Below, piece by piece: positions 1 to 7,993 of a stretch of 17,592 nt of DNA. Source of the stretch: an uncultured Alphaproteobacteria bacterium (lineage in GTDB: Bacteria > Pseudomonadota > Alphaproteobacteria > Caulobacterales > Caulobacteraceae); NCBI GenBank assembly GCA_903933475.1, contig CAIZKE010000142.1:1-17592 (forward strand). The letters are read 5' to 3'. How positions within the stretch are numbered: the first letter of the stretch is position 1; each line of letters begins with the position of its first letter. Made by a program: the position numbers and the translations under genes. The notes below the pieces were generated by a model. It ran no database searches. It was not told the origin of the DNA and saw nothing but the letters and a program-made list of their open reading frames with translations.

Positions 1-2208
1 GCCTTCGACGGCGCGACGATCGCCACCTCCGAACGCTCAAACCGACAGCTCAACATGGAAGCGATCCCCTCGGGTGCGATCCGCCAGGCGGTCGTGACCA
101 AGTCGCGGACGCCCGACGTCGATGGCAATGCGATCGGCGGCACGCTGAACCTGATCACGCGCTCGCCGTTCGACGCGGCCGGATTCTATCTCGCTGGCAC
201 AGCCTCAGTCGGAATGTCCTCCGATACTGTCGTACCCGGCAAGGGTTTTGGCCGAGACTATGACGATGCACCGAACTGGCGCTTCGATGCGACGATGTCG
301 CAACGCTTCGGGAACAGCGGCGAGTTCGGCCTCCTGGTCGGGTTGAACTACCTTCAGCGTAACCGTGACCAGGAGAGGCTCCTGCCTCAGCTGGTCCAGC
401 CCTCCATTTCCGCGACCCCGACGCCCGTGGGGACGCCGGCGGCCGCTGGGTCCCAGACGGATCTGCTTTGGTCGACCTATCCGAACACGATCGAACGGCT
501 CGGCGGCATACTGAAGCTGGAATGGGAACCTCTGGCGGGGTTGCGTACGGGCGTCTCGCTCGTTCACTACGTGCAGAACGACATCGAGTTGCGCCACTCG
601 CAGCGCCTGCGCAATGGGACAGGCGGGAACGCCAGCTTCGTCCGCTTCAACGATTTTCCGCTCGAGAAGCCGACGACGGTGGCGCAGGTCTTCTTCGATT
701 GGGCCCTCGACGACGATCAGACCTTAGCGTTCCAGGCTGCGTATTCCGAGGCGCAGTTTCTGGAGCCATCCAACCAGCTGCAGTTCAATCTGACGGGCCC
801 GGCGGCGACATTCGATGTGGCCCTGCAGGGGAAGGTGCCGGTCGCGACGAACCTTGACGCACGGCTATCCAATCCGGCCAGCTATACGCTGTTGAACAAC
901 GCCTTTACCCCCTATCAGGACGACAGCGACGAATACGTCCGGGAAATCGCCTTCGACTATGCCCGCAACACCGATCGCGGCGACATGGGTCTAGGGTTTG
1001 GTCTTGGCGTCAAGGCCCGCGAGATCGTCCGCGACAATGACTCGACGACTTGGAGCTGGACCTTCACCGGAGCGCCCCTGCCGCTCAGCCAATTCGCGAT
1101 CCCGACGACCTACCGGCCGCCGTATGGAAACTTCAATCAGATCTTTGTCGACTTCGACGCTTTCAACACCTTCTTCAAGGCCAACAGCGCGAGCTTCACA
1201 GGGGGTCGCAACGAGAACCGGCAGGCCGACTGGCTGTTTGACGAAGATGTCACCGCCCTCTACGGCCTGGTGCGTCATGCGGGCCCCCGCCACACAGTCA
1301 TCCTCGGCGGCCGCTACGAGGACACCGCAACCTCGGTCGAACGCAACCGGACCCAGGGCACGACCCAGTCGCGGGTGACCCGCAAGGGCGAGTACGACCA
1401 CTTCCTGCCGTCGCTGACAGTCTTGTACGACTTCACGGACTCGCTTCGGCTGCGTGCTGGCGCGTCCAGGGCGGTGGGACGTCCTAACCCCAACCAGCTC
1501 GCCTCAGGTGAAACCGTCAACCAGACCACGGGAGCCATCAACCGCGGCAACCCGGAGCTGATCGCCCGCGAAGGCGACAGTTATGAAGCCTCGCTCGAGT
1601 ACTACATGCCCGGTAATTCCGGTGTGTTTTCGGTCGGTGTATTCCGCAAGGACATCAAGAACGAGATTGTCACCCGCCTGACCGTCGCTGGCGGTCCCAA
1701 CGGCGAGGACATCACCCAGCCGGTGAATGCCACCAAGGCCGAAGTCCAGGGCCTCGAGCTCAACGCCGTTATCAACAGTCTCCCACTGCCGGGCTTCCTG
1801 TCGAACTTCGGCGTATCCGCCAATGCTTCCTTCATCGACGGCAGCTTCGATACCGGCGGCGTGCGCGGGACTGTCGACGTGCTGCAAGGCCAGGCCGAGG
1901 TCCTGGGCAATCTCGCCGTCTTCTACGAGCAGGGCCCGTTCCGCGCCCGCGTTGCCTATTCCTATGTTGGCGAAGCCTTCACAAATGTCAGCGCAACAGA
2001 TCTCACGGGCACGACCGATCGCTATGACGCGGCGCTGGGTACAATCGATCTTCAGGCGCGTTACACAATCAACGACCACTTCGAAATCGTCGGTGAAGTC
2101 CGCAACGCGACCAATGAAGAAAAAATCAACTACACCGGAAACGATATCTACCGGGATGTGTCTTTCTACGGTCGGCAGTTCTGGATCGGTACTACGTTCA
2201 AATTCTAG
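1..2208 (+). CDS. TonB-dependent outer-membrane receptor, 5' end outside window
   Basis: Outer-membrane beta-barrel transporter driven by TonB/ExbBD; the ligand cannot be told from sequence. The frame is open to base 1, so the ATG at 55 is internal and the signal peptide and first part of the plug are missing. The visible start is plug domain: about residues 25-55 read as the conserved stretch around 'SGAIRQAVVTKSRTPD' followed by 'AIGGTLNLITR', a plug-domain signature. The rest (about 680 residues) alternates like beta strands and has the usual receptor block 'RPNPNQLASGE ... GNPELIAREGDSYEASLEYY'. It ends in FKF, with the C-terminal Phe expected for barrel insertion. It ends 59 bp before a convergent aldo/keto reductase. 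Nothing ties it directly to phosphonate uptake; it may simply be flanking sequence. Family call is firm, substrate unknown. Confidence 0.93.
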   Translation, partial: AFDGATIATSERSNRQLNMEAIPSGAIRQAVVTKSRTPDVDGNAIGGTLNLITRSPFDAAGFYLAGTASVGMSSDTVVPGKGFGRDYDDAPNWRFDATMSQRFGNSGEFGLLVGLNYLQRNRDQERLLPQLVQPSISATPTPVGTPAAAGSQTDLLWSTYPNTIERLGGILKLEWEPLAGLRTGVSLVHYVQNDIELRHSQRLRNGTGGNASFVRFNDFPLEKPTTVAQVFFDWALDDDQTLAFQAAYSEAQFLEPSNQLQFNLTGPAATFDVALQGKVPVATNLDARLSNPASYTLLNNAFTPYQDDSDEYVREIAFDYARNTDRGDMGLGFGLGVKAREIVRDNDSTTWSWTFTGAPLPLSQFAIPTTYRPPYGNFNQIFVDFDAFNTFFKANSASFTGGRNENRQADWLFDEDVTALYGLVRHAGPRHTVILGGRYEDTATSVERNRTQGTTQSRVTRKGEYDHFLPSLTVLYDFTDSLRLRAGASRAVGRPNPNQLASGETVNQTTGAINRGNPELIAREGDSYEASLEYYMPGNSGVFSVGVFRKDIKNEIVTRLTVAGGPNGEDITQPVNATKAEVQGLELNAVINSLPLPGFLSNFGVSANASFIDGSFDTGGVRGTVDVLQGQAEVLGNLAVFYEQGPFRARVAYSYVGEAFTNVSATDLTGTTDRYDAALGTIDLQARYTINDHFEIVGEVRNATNEEKINYTGNDIYRDVSFYGRQFWIGTTFKF

Positions 2209-2267
2209 TGCGCTCCGGTTCGTGAGGGCTGCCACCTCCTTGCCCGACTTCGCGCCTCGGCGGCGCC

Positions 2268-3245
2268 TCACCCCCCCGTCGGCCGCAGCCCCAGGCCGTC
2301 GATCTCCGCCATCTCCGCGTCGGAATAGGGCCCATCGGCCTCCGCCTTCAGGCACACGGACAGTTCCGAACGGTTCTTGACCCCCAGCACCACCACGTCG
2401 AAGTCGGGCAGGGAGAGGGCGTAGCGATGGGCCGCGTAGGCGGGGTCCGCGCCCCAGCGGGCGCACAGGGCCCGGAAGGGGGCGGCCCGCTCATAGTCGC
2501 GCCGGTCGGGGTTGTTGGGCGACAGTTCCCGGTCGACCTCCGCCGTCAGGGCGCCGGCCTGGGCGGCCCGGATGCCCATGACGCCAAGGCCCGCCGTCTT
2601 GGCCGCCCGGGCGATCTGCCGCGGACGGGCCGGCTCGGCGTAGCGCTTCAGGGCGCCGGGGCTGTCCAACAGGTTGGCGATCACCTGCACCACCGAGGGG
2701 CGGACCGGATGGGCGAGGGCGTCCAGCACCGCGTCGGGAACGCCGATCCCGGTGACCCCCCATTGCCCGATCTTGCCCCTGGCCTTCAGCGCCTCCAGGG
2801 CCGGGACGACCTCCTCGACATAGATCGACAGGGCGGTCGAAAACTGGGCCTTGGCGCTCTCGCCAAAGGCGTAGGCGTACCCGTCGCGATGCAGGTTGGA
2901 GTGCAGGAAGAAGAGGTCGATGCGCTCAAGGCGCATGGCGGCAAGGCTGGCGTCCACCGAGGCCTCCAGGGCCGCCGCTGCCGCGCCGGGCGCGGGCGAT
3001 CCCAGCTGATGCTTGGTGGTGAACTTCACCCCCGGCGGCGGGCGGCCTCCGAAGGCCTCGCCGATGAACCTTTCGGCGTTGTTGTACATGGGCGCGCAGT
3101 CGATGAGGGTGATCCCGGCCTCGACGGCGGCGTGGAGGGTGGCCAGGGCTTCCTCACGCGGGGTCTCCCCCCAGATCTGTCCAATCCCGCCGCCCAGGCT
3201 CAGGCGGCTGACGTCCCCCAGTCCACCCAGCTTCGTCGTCCGCAT
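2268..3245 (-). CDS. Aldo/keto reductase family oxidoreductase
   Basis: NAD(P)H-dependent reductase with a TIM-barrel fold, cytosolic, substrate unknown. I start it at the ATG at 3245 because GGGAGG lies about 7 nt upstream and the protein then begins MRTTKLGGLG, the usual first strand; a longer frame back to 3305 lacks these signs. Length 325 aa is normal. The catalytic tetrad is complete: Asp49 and Tyr54 in 'IDCAPMYNNAE', Lys78 in 'TTKHQL', His115 in 'FFLHSN'. It lies downstream of the small lipoprotein gene in the same direction (81 bp gap) and converges on the TonB receptor. No evidence links it to the phn genes; it could act on sugars or aldehydes as many relatives do. Confidence 0.9.
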   Translation of the reverse strand: MRTTKLGGLGDVSRLSLGGGIGQIWGETPREEALATLHAAVEAGITLIDCAPMYNNAERFIGEAFGGRPPPGVKFTTKHQLGSPAPGAAAAALEASVDASLAAMRLERIDLFFLHSNLHRDGYAYAFGESAKAQFSTALSIYVEEVVPALEALKARGKIGQWGVTGIGVPDAVLDALAHPVRPSVVQVIANLLDSPGALKRYAEPARPRQIARAAKTAGLGVMGIRAAQAGALTAEVDRELSPNNPDRRDYERAAPFRALCARWGADPAYAAHRYALSLPDFDVVVLGVKNRSELSVCLKAEADGPYSDAEMAEIDGLGLRPTGG

Positions 3246-3326
3246 GTCGCGTCCTCCCGCCTCGATCCGGACGACAGGGTTCCCGGAATTTGGGCCTGGA
3301 GGCAATGCGCAAAGGCGAGCGCGGCT

Positions 3327-3707
3327 CTAGTTCCCGCGGCCGGGGCGTAGCTCGCCGGCTACGGGGCAGTTCTTCTGGATGGCTGCCTGTTCCAGGGCGT
3401 CGTACTCGCCCTTCAGGCGCGATAGCTCTTCCTTCCGGTCATTGCCCGTGGCCAGGAAGAAGAGGGCGGGCCAGAACACCACCAGCCCTACGCCCATGGC
3501 GATGGCGTCGTTGGTGGACTGCTGCTTCTGGGCACCGGCCACCTCGCGCACCTTGCCAGAGACCCGCCCCAGCTCAGCGCGGATCTGGTCGCAGTCATAG
3601 TTCGAGTACTGGATCGGCGAGACGTAGGACGCCGAGATCTTGTCTGGCGATGAGGCGCAGGCGGACAAGAGCGAGGCACAGGCGACGGCGGTGATCATCT
3701 TCTTCAT
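3327..3707 (-). CDS. Small predicted lipoprotein with one membrane segment
   Basis: Not recognised as a named family. The start at 3707 is supported by GGGAGGG 5 nt upstream and by a clean lipoprotein signal: MKKM, a hydrophobic run, then the lipobox LLSAC with the lipidated Cys17. The mature part has 'YDCDQIRAEL' and a helical stretch likely to form a coiled coil (residues about 38-64), a single hydrophobic segment at about 68-87 with FWP in it, and a second charged helix (about 90-112) ending in a Cys. The protein is 126 aa. Proteins with this layout (lipobox, short coiled coil, one hydrophobic helix) are common small hypothetical lipoproteins in proteobacteria. It sits between the WYL regulator and the aldo/keto reductase on the same strand. 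A longer frame upstream to 3893 overlaps the WYL gene and is not used. Confidence 0.8.
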   Translation of the reverse strand: MKKMITAVACASLLSACASSPDKISASYVSPIQYSNYDCDQIRAELGRVSGKVREVAGAQKQQSTNDAIAMGVGLVVFWPALFFLATGNDRKEELSRLKGEYDALEQAAIQKNCPVAGELRPGRGN

Positions 3708-3793
3708 GGGAACCCTCCCGACGCCTCCCTGGCGCCCTGGGAAACAGGTTATCGCCCTCAAGCGTCGGATCGGGTCGTATGACTCCCGGGCGT

Positions 3794-4792
3794 TCAGGCC
3801 GCGAACCGGGCGACCTCCTCGGCCATCATGTCCCGGAGGCTGCCCGGGCCCTCGATCCGGATCTCGCCACGCCAGGTGAAGAGGTGCCAGCACAGTTCCA
3901 GCAGGCCGCCCGTCTGCATCCTCAGGCGAAGGGCGCCGTCGGCCAGCCTCTCGAAGCTCTGGGTAGAGTGGAACCGGTGCTGGAGCGCCGCCTGGGCGGC
4001 CTGGGGAGACACCCAGAGGCTGATGTCGCTGACGGGTTCCTGGAACACGCCGAAGGACTGGTCGCAGAAGGCCTGGAGGTCAAATCCCTCCGGCGGCTGG
4101 GCGGGCTCGGTCAGGATTTCGGGCCGGGAGATCCTGTCCAGCCTCCAGAGGACCGCCGCCTCAGCGCCGACCCGTCGTCCGACGAGGTAGTAGACCGACC
4201 CGAAGAGGAGGCCGCAGGGATCGACCTCCCGGATGGCGGATCCGCCTGCCCCCAGGTAGGTGAAACGCACCCGCCGGACCGCCAGCAGGGCGGTGCGCAG
4301 GAGACGCAGGTTCGCCGGGTCACAGGCGGGTCTCGGTCCTGGCCGCAGGGCGATGCGCTCCGAAAGCGCCAGGGCCTCGACGTCGGTGGCGTAGCGCAGC
4401 CTCTGCGCAGGCCGGATCCTGGCCTCGATCTTTCCTCCCAGGGCGCGGAGGTTTTCGGCCCGGCTGGGCTGGCCCAGGTCCGCCGCCCCCCGCGCCGCCA
4501 GGGCCAGATCCGCCAGCTCCTCAACCGAGGGCGCCTCGAAGAAGGGATCCAGCCCGCCGGGGATCCGGAACCGCTTGGTCTTGCCGGAGCGGATCTCCTG
4601 CATCTGGGGAAACAGATCCCGCACGGCGTCCCGCATGCGCTCTGCCGTCCGCCGGTCGACTTCGAACTCCGCCGCGATGTCCTCCAGGGCGAGGCCCTCT
4701 GCAGACCCGGCGAGACGGCGGGCGAGGCGGAGGAGGGCGGTGGCCTTGTCGAGGCGCATGGGCAGGTCCGGCGATGGTGGGGGTGGCGTCAT
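3794..4792 (-). CDS. WYL-domain helix-turn-helix transcriptional regulator
   Basis: Predicted DNA-binding regulator, about 332 aa. Residues about 13-60 form a winged helix-turn-helix ('ALEDIAAEFEVDRRTAERMRD'-like, DeoR/HTH_11 type). A linker follows, then a WYL domain (about 160-225) in which the name-giving triplet is YYL (201-203, in 'SVYYLVGRR'), and a C-terminal WCX-like region ending near Ala332. WYL domains are thought to bind nucleic acids or small ligands; no ligand is visible here. It is transcribed away from phnD across 281 bp, so it is a candidate regulator of phnD, but this is only positional. The start at 4792 is not certain: Met12 at 4759 gives a tighter fit to the family N terminus, and neither has a strong ribosome binding site. 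Confidence 0.88.
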   Translation of the reverse strand: MTPPPPSPDLPMRLDKATALLRLARRLAGSAEGLALEDIAAEFEVDRRTAERMRDAVRDLFPQMQEIRSGKTKRFRIPGGLDPFFEAPSVEELADLALAARGAADLGQPSRAENLRALGGKIEARIRPAQRLRYATDVEALALSERIALRPGPRPACDPANLRLLRTALLAVRRVRFTYLGAGGSAIREVDPCGLLFGSVYYLVGRRVGAEAAVLWRLDRISRPEILTEPAQPPEGFDLQAFCDQSFGVFQEPVSDISLWVSPQAAQAALQHRFHSTQSFERLADGALRLRMQTGGLLELCWHLFTWRGEIRIEGPGSLRDMMAEEVARFAA

Positions 4793-5073
4793 CCATCCGC
4801 CCGGGCGGGGTCGTCGGCAAGCCCTCTGCGGGTGTGCTGGGGGCTACCTGCGACCGGAATTGTCGTAATGAGGCCAATTTCTCCGCTCCGGGCCCTCGAG
4901 CCCTTTGCCGGCAAACTCCCCCCGTTGGCCAGGTAACCAGGGAGAAGGTCTCGTTGAAGCCGCTTGCCGCCCTGGCAATGACGCCCAGGCTGAAGGAGAT
5001 GCGGCGGCGGTACCGAAACCGTCATGAAGACGGTCCAGAAGCAAGGTTTACCAAACTGCTCCGGAGCCTGAGA
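4793..5073. other. Divergent intergenic region between WYL regulator and phnD
   Basis: This 281 bp holds no convincing gene. It separates two divergent genes and so should carry both promoters, but I could not pick out a clear -35/-10 pair. It contains small inverted repeats: TTGCC-GCCCT-GGCAA at 4964-4978 and ACCGTC-ATGAA-GACGGT at 5018-5034, the second 39 bp before the phnD start. A frame in phase with phnD runs through it, but has no signal sequence or SD at its own start, so I read it as non-coding. Confidence 0.6.
5018..5034. promoter_or_regulatory. Inverted repeat upstream of phnD, possible operator
   Basis: A perfect 6-bp inverted repeat, ACCGTC and GACGGT, separated by ATGAA. It lies 39 bp upstream of the phnD ATG, where a repressor site or a 5' leader hairpin would act. 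The left arm overlaps CCGTCAT, which is close to the PHO-box half-site CTGTCAT, but the next half-site at an 11-bp spacing matches poorly. Function is inferred from position only. Confidence 0.3.
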
Positions 5074-6117
5074 ATGTCCATCCGTCGAACAGCCGTCCTG
5101 GCGTTCGTCAGTCTCCTTCTGACCGCCTGCCAACCGGGTGCAGGTTCGTCCGAAGACAGGACAGTGGTCCGGTTTTCCATTCTGCCCACCGAGAGCCTGC
5201 AGTCGGCGCAGAGCGCCTGGACCCCTTTCCTCGCCGACATGGAGAAGGCCACAGGCCTGAGGATCGAGCCCTTCTACGGGACCAACTATACCGCCATGAT
5301 CGAGGCTATGCGCTTCAGGCAGACGGATGTGGGCTGGTTTGCGAACCAGTCGGGCCTGGAGGCCGTGCGCCGGTCCGGCGGCGAGGTCTTCGCCCGCGCC
5401 ACCAAGCCCGAGGGGCCCGACGGCTACCAGGCCCTGATCGTCGTGAAGAAGGGTTCGGGCCTGACCCTGAACCGCATCCTGGCCTGCGACCGGACCCTGG
5501 ACTTCGCCATGGGCGACGCCAAATCGACCTCCGGCACGCTGGCGCCCATGACCTGGCTGTTCGGCCCACGCAATATCCGCCCGGAGACCTGCTTCAAGAC
5601 AGTGCGCAGCGCCAACCACGAGGCCAACCTCTTCGCCGTGTCCATGGGCCAGCTGGACGCGGCCACCAACAATTCCCAGTCCCTTTCGCGCCTTGCCGAC
5701 CAGAAGACCGAGGCGGCGCAAAAGGCCCTCGCGGACATCGAGGTCGTCTGGCGCTCCCCCACCCTGCCCGAGGACCCCATGGTCTGGCGCAGGGACCTGG
5801 ATCCAGCCATCAAGGCGAAGATCCGCAGCTTCATGCTCTCCTACGGGGTCGGCGACACTGCGGAGGCCCAGCGGCAGCGACGTATCCTTAGGACCCTGCA
5901 GACGGGTCCCTTCAAGGCGGCGGACGACCGCCACCTTCTGGTCGTCCGTGAGATGGAAGCCACCGCCGCCCTGATGGATGCCCGCAACCGAAAGGACCCC
6001 GACGCCGAAGCCAAGGCCCGCGCCAGCCTGGATCAGGTTCGTTCAGAGCAGGCGAATCCAGTCCAGCCCCCGAAGGGCGTCGTCCTCGAGGGTGCGTCTC
6101 AACCGCCCGGGGGGTAA
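5074..6117 (+). CDS. phnD: Phosphonate ABC transporter substrate-binding lipoprotein PhnD
   Basis: Periplasmic binding protein that captures phosphonates for the PhnCE importer. I start at the ATG at 5074: GGAG lies 7 nt upstream and the protein begins with a lipoprotein signal (MSIRRTAVLAFVSLLLTAC; lipobox LLTAC, lipidated Cys19). The body follows E. coli PhnD closely: 'FSILPTES', 'FLADMEKATGLRIEPFYG', 'GWFANQSGLEAV', 'GDAKSTSGT' (the Ser-Thr-Ser phosphonate-binding loop), 'SANHEAN' (ligand His) and 'DAATNN' (ligand Asp). The C-terminal helical extension is also typical. Length is 347 aa. The gene is separated from phnC and phnE by more than 10 kb and stands alone between the WYL gene and the convergent EEP gene, whose coding 3' end overlaps it by 19 bp. 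E. coli PhnD is a soluble periplasmic protein; this one should be membrane-anchored. Confidence 0.93.
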   Translation: MSIRRTAVLAFVSLLLTACQPGAGSSEDRTVVRFSILPTESLQSAQSAWTPFLADMEKATGLRIEPFYGTNYTAMIEAMRFRQTDVGWFANQSGLEAVRRSGGEVFARATKPEGPDGYQALIVVKKGSGLTLNRILACDRTLDFAMGDAKSTSGTLAPMTWLFGPRNIRPETCFKTVRSANHEANLFAVSMGQLDAATNNSQSLSRLADQKTEAAQKALADIEVVWRSPTLPEDPMVWRRDLDPAIKAKIRSFMLSYGVGDTAEAQRQRRILRTLQTGPFKAADDRHLLVVREMEATAALMDARNRKDPDAEAKARASLDQVRSEQANPVQPPKGVVLEGASQPPGG

Positions 6118-6836
6118 TCCGCCTCGCCAGGGCCGTCGTCCCACTCCACAAACAGGCCGCAATGGTCGCTGGGAAGGATGCCCTCGGCATCAGGGTGCGT
6201 GAGCACGCGCCGCCCCTGGGGCAAGCCACCACCAATCATGACCAGGTGATCGATCGCGGGTCCGGCTCCGTGGGTGGTGGATCCGATCTCCGGCGGGGGC
6301 GGCGACCGCCCCCAGAGGTCTCCAAGACAGGCGGCGGATGCAGGGGCATTGAGGTCTCCCCCGACGATCAGCTGGCCGCAAGGTTCGCTGCGGGCCCATC
6401 CCAGCGCCGAGGCGAGTTGCAAGGCGCGCAGGTCATCGCCCTGCGGTCCGGGCAGATGGGTCAGGTGAAGGTTCAGGATGCGGATCTCTCCCCCGGGGCT
6501 GTCGACAGACATAGCCACCCGCTCGCCGTCCCTCGGGTCCGATGGGAGGTGATGGTGCCTTGCGGTCGTTGGCCAGCGCGTGAGGATCGACATTCCCGAG
6601 GCGCAAACTTGCAGGGTGCCCTCATGGGGCCGGGCTTTCAGCCGCGCGGGAACGGTGCAGGCATGAAGCCCGAGCCGGCTCGCCAGCCATCCGGCGGAAT
6701 CCCATCCCGCGCCGATGAACACCTCCTGGAGGAGGAGGACGTCAGGATCCAGGCTCGCCAGGCCCTCCGCCATCAGTTCCAGCCGTCGGGGATAGGCCCC
6801 CTCGTTCTTCCAGGTATTGAGGGTGACCAGCCTCAC
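6099..6836 (-). CDS. Endonuclease/exonuclease/phosphatase (EEP) family hydrolase in phn operon
   Basis: Metal-dependent phosphoester hydrolase of the DNase I-like EEP fold, 245 aa, no signal peptide. The metal and catalytic residues are all present: Asn7 ('TLNTW'), Glu38 ('LLLQE'), His124 ('NLHLTH'), Asp161 and Asn163 ('GGDLNAP'), Asp196 ('IDHLV'), Asp224-His225 ('PSDH'). The start is the GTG at 6836, five bases after the phnM-1 stop; the first strand 'VRLVTLNTW' needs this start, and AGGGAAG lies immediately upstream, overlapping the stop codon region. Tight spacing indicates translational coupling with phnM-1. No phnP is visible in the window, so I infer it may open 5-phosphoribosyl 1,2-cyclic phosphate or a similar phosphodiester. 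It could instead be a phosphatase or nuclease of another role. Its 3' end overlaps phnD. Confidence 0.85.
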   Translation of the reverse strand: MRLVTLNTWKNEGAYPRRLELMAEGLASLDPDVLLLQEVFIGAGWDSAGWLASRLGLHACTVPARLKARPHEGTLQVCASGMSILTRWPTTARHHHLPSDPRDGERVAMSVDSPGGEIRILNLHLTHLPGPQGDDLRALQLASALGWARSEPCGQLIVGGDLNAPASAACLGDLWGRSPPPPEIGSTTHGAGPAIDHLVMIGGGLPQGRRVLTHPDAEGILPSDHCGLFVEWDDGPGEADYPPGG

Positions 6837-6841
6837 CTTCC

Positions 6842-7975
6842 CTAGGCCACACGCACGCCCTGGGCCCAAACCCCTCGAAGGATCGGCAGGTTCTGGACGG
6901 GCTTGACGCGGAGCATGTCCGCCCTGAGACCCTCTGCGACGACGCCGCGGTCGCTCAAACCCGCCGCTCGGGCCGCCGTCGCCGTCACGGTCCTTACCGC
7001 CTGGGAGAGCGACCAGCCGAACTCCGGCCGGTTCAGGATGAAGGCGCACTCAATCAGGCTGCGCGGGACATAATCGGAGGCAAAGGCTTCCAGGAGTCCC
7101 TCCTGCACGAGGACCGATGCCGGGACGTTCCCGGAGTACGAACCGCCCCGCACGAGGTTCGGTCCGCCCATGACCACCACCATGCCGCGTGCGCGGGACC
7201 GTTCCGCCGCCTCAAGTGTCACCGGAAACTCCGCGACTGTTGCCCCGAGGTCTGCAGCGCGGTCGACATGGTCGGCCGTCTCGTCGTCATGGCTGACGAG
7301 CACCGCCCCTCGGTTTCTGGCGGTTTCGGCCACAAGACGTGCGTTGGCGTCGGCATTTCGCCCCTGGCGCTCCCGGCACTCCTCGAGCCTGGCGGTGACC
7401 GCCGCCTCGTTCAGGCCCTGGTCCCGCCAGTTCTTCAGATAGTTATCGAGGTTGCGGTACTGCCGCTGGCCCGGCGTGTGGTCCATGAGCGAGAACATGG
7501 TGGCCATCGGATGATCAGCGAAGCCATTGAGCCACTCCTCGAGGGAGTCTGAAGCCGTCTCGCACCGCCAATGCAGGTGATGGTCGGCCTTCAGCATGGC
7601 GGTATCGCGAGCGTGCATGAGACCGTCCGTCAGCGTCCGAAGGTTATCCTTCCCGCGGGCAGGGGATCCGTTGAAGGATCCAATGCTGAGGGAATCGAAG
7701 ACCGTGGTCACGCCGACCGACAGGCAGGCTGCATCGTGGGTCACCGCCGCCGAGACCGGCGACCAGTCGATGTTCGGCCGGGGAAAAAAGTGCTTCTCGA
7801 GGTTGTCGGTATGGATGTCGATGATCCCGGGCATGAGGATATCGCCCTCCAGGTCTTCACCGACCTGTCCAGGACCTGGGTCCACGGCTGCGACCCGGCC
7901 ATCCCTGACCAGGACCGAACCAATGAAGTCATCGTCATGCGTGACGATGCGAGCGTTTCTGAGGGCGTACTCCAA
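6842..7975 (-). CDS. phnM: PhnM, ribose-1-phosphonate-5-triphosphate diphosphatase (copy 1)
   Basis: Amidohydrolase-superfamily enzyme that removes pyrophosphate from ribose-1-phosphonate-5-triphosphate in the C-P lyase pathway; cytosolic, 377 aa. Metal-binding HTDN is at 55-58, with 'MDHTPGQRQ' at 164-172, 'SHDDE' at 228-232, 'GGPNLVRGGSYSGN' at 270-283 and 'ASDYVP' near 300, all as in E. coli PhnM. The start is TTG at 7975 with GGAG 7 nt upstream; no ATG is available near the N terminus. It follows phnF by 18 bp and precedes the EEP gene by 5 bp, so phnF-phnM-EEP reads as one operon. A second, clearly different phnM lies at the end of the plus-strand operon. Confidence 0.94.
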   Translation of the reverse strand: MEYALRNARIVTHDDDFIGSVLVRDGRVAAVDPGPGQVGEDLEGDILMPGIIDIHTDNLEKHFFPRPNIDWSPVSAAVTHDAACLSVGVTTVFDSLSIGSFNGSPARGKDNLRTLTDGLMHARDTAMLKADHHLHWRCETASDSLEEWLNGFADHPMATMFSLMDHTPGQRQYRNLDNYLKNWRDQGLNEAAVTARLEECRERQGRNADANARLVAETARNRGAVLVSHDDETADHVDRAADLGATVAEFPVTLEAAERSRARGMVVVMGGPNLVRGGSYSGNVPASVLVQEGLLEAFASDYVPRSLIECAFILNRPEFGWSLSQAVRTVTATAARAAGLSDRGVVAEGLRADMLRVKPVQNLPILRGVWAQGVRVA

Positions 7976-7993
7976 GATGGATCTCCAGAGGCT

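Noticed and set aside
2252..2266. GCGCC-TCGGC-GGCGC hairpin between the TonB receptor and aldo/keto reductase
   Set aside because: Only five base pairs and no T-run; expected by chance in such GC-rich DNA.
1504..2466. Long minus-strand frame of 320 codons opposite the TonB receptor
   Set aside because: Antisense to a well-supported receptor gene, composition of a GC-rich shadow, no recognisable domain.
3779..4936. Plus-strand frame of 385 codons opposite the WYL regulator
   Set aside because: Rich in Pro, Gly, Arg and Gln without domain signals; it is the mirror of the WYL coding frame.
4774..5073. Upstream extension of the phnD frame by 100 codons
   Set aside because: The clear SD and lipoprotein signal at 5074 define the start; the extension has no signal or homology that I recognise.
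4789..5934. Minus-strand frame of 381 codons opposite phnD
   Set aside because: phnD is unambiguous on the plus strand; this frame has no motifs.
6099..6836. EEP gene called as phnP
   Set aside because: PhnP belongs to the metallo-beta-lactamase fold with an HxHxDH motif, which is absent; the residues here are those of the EEP fold.
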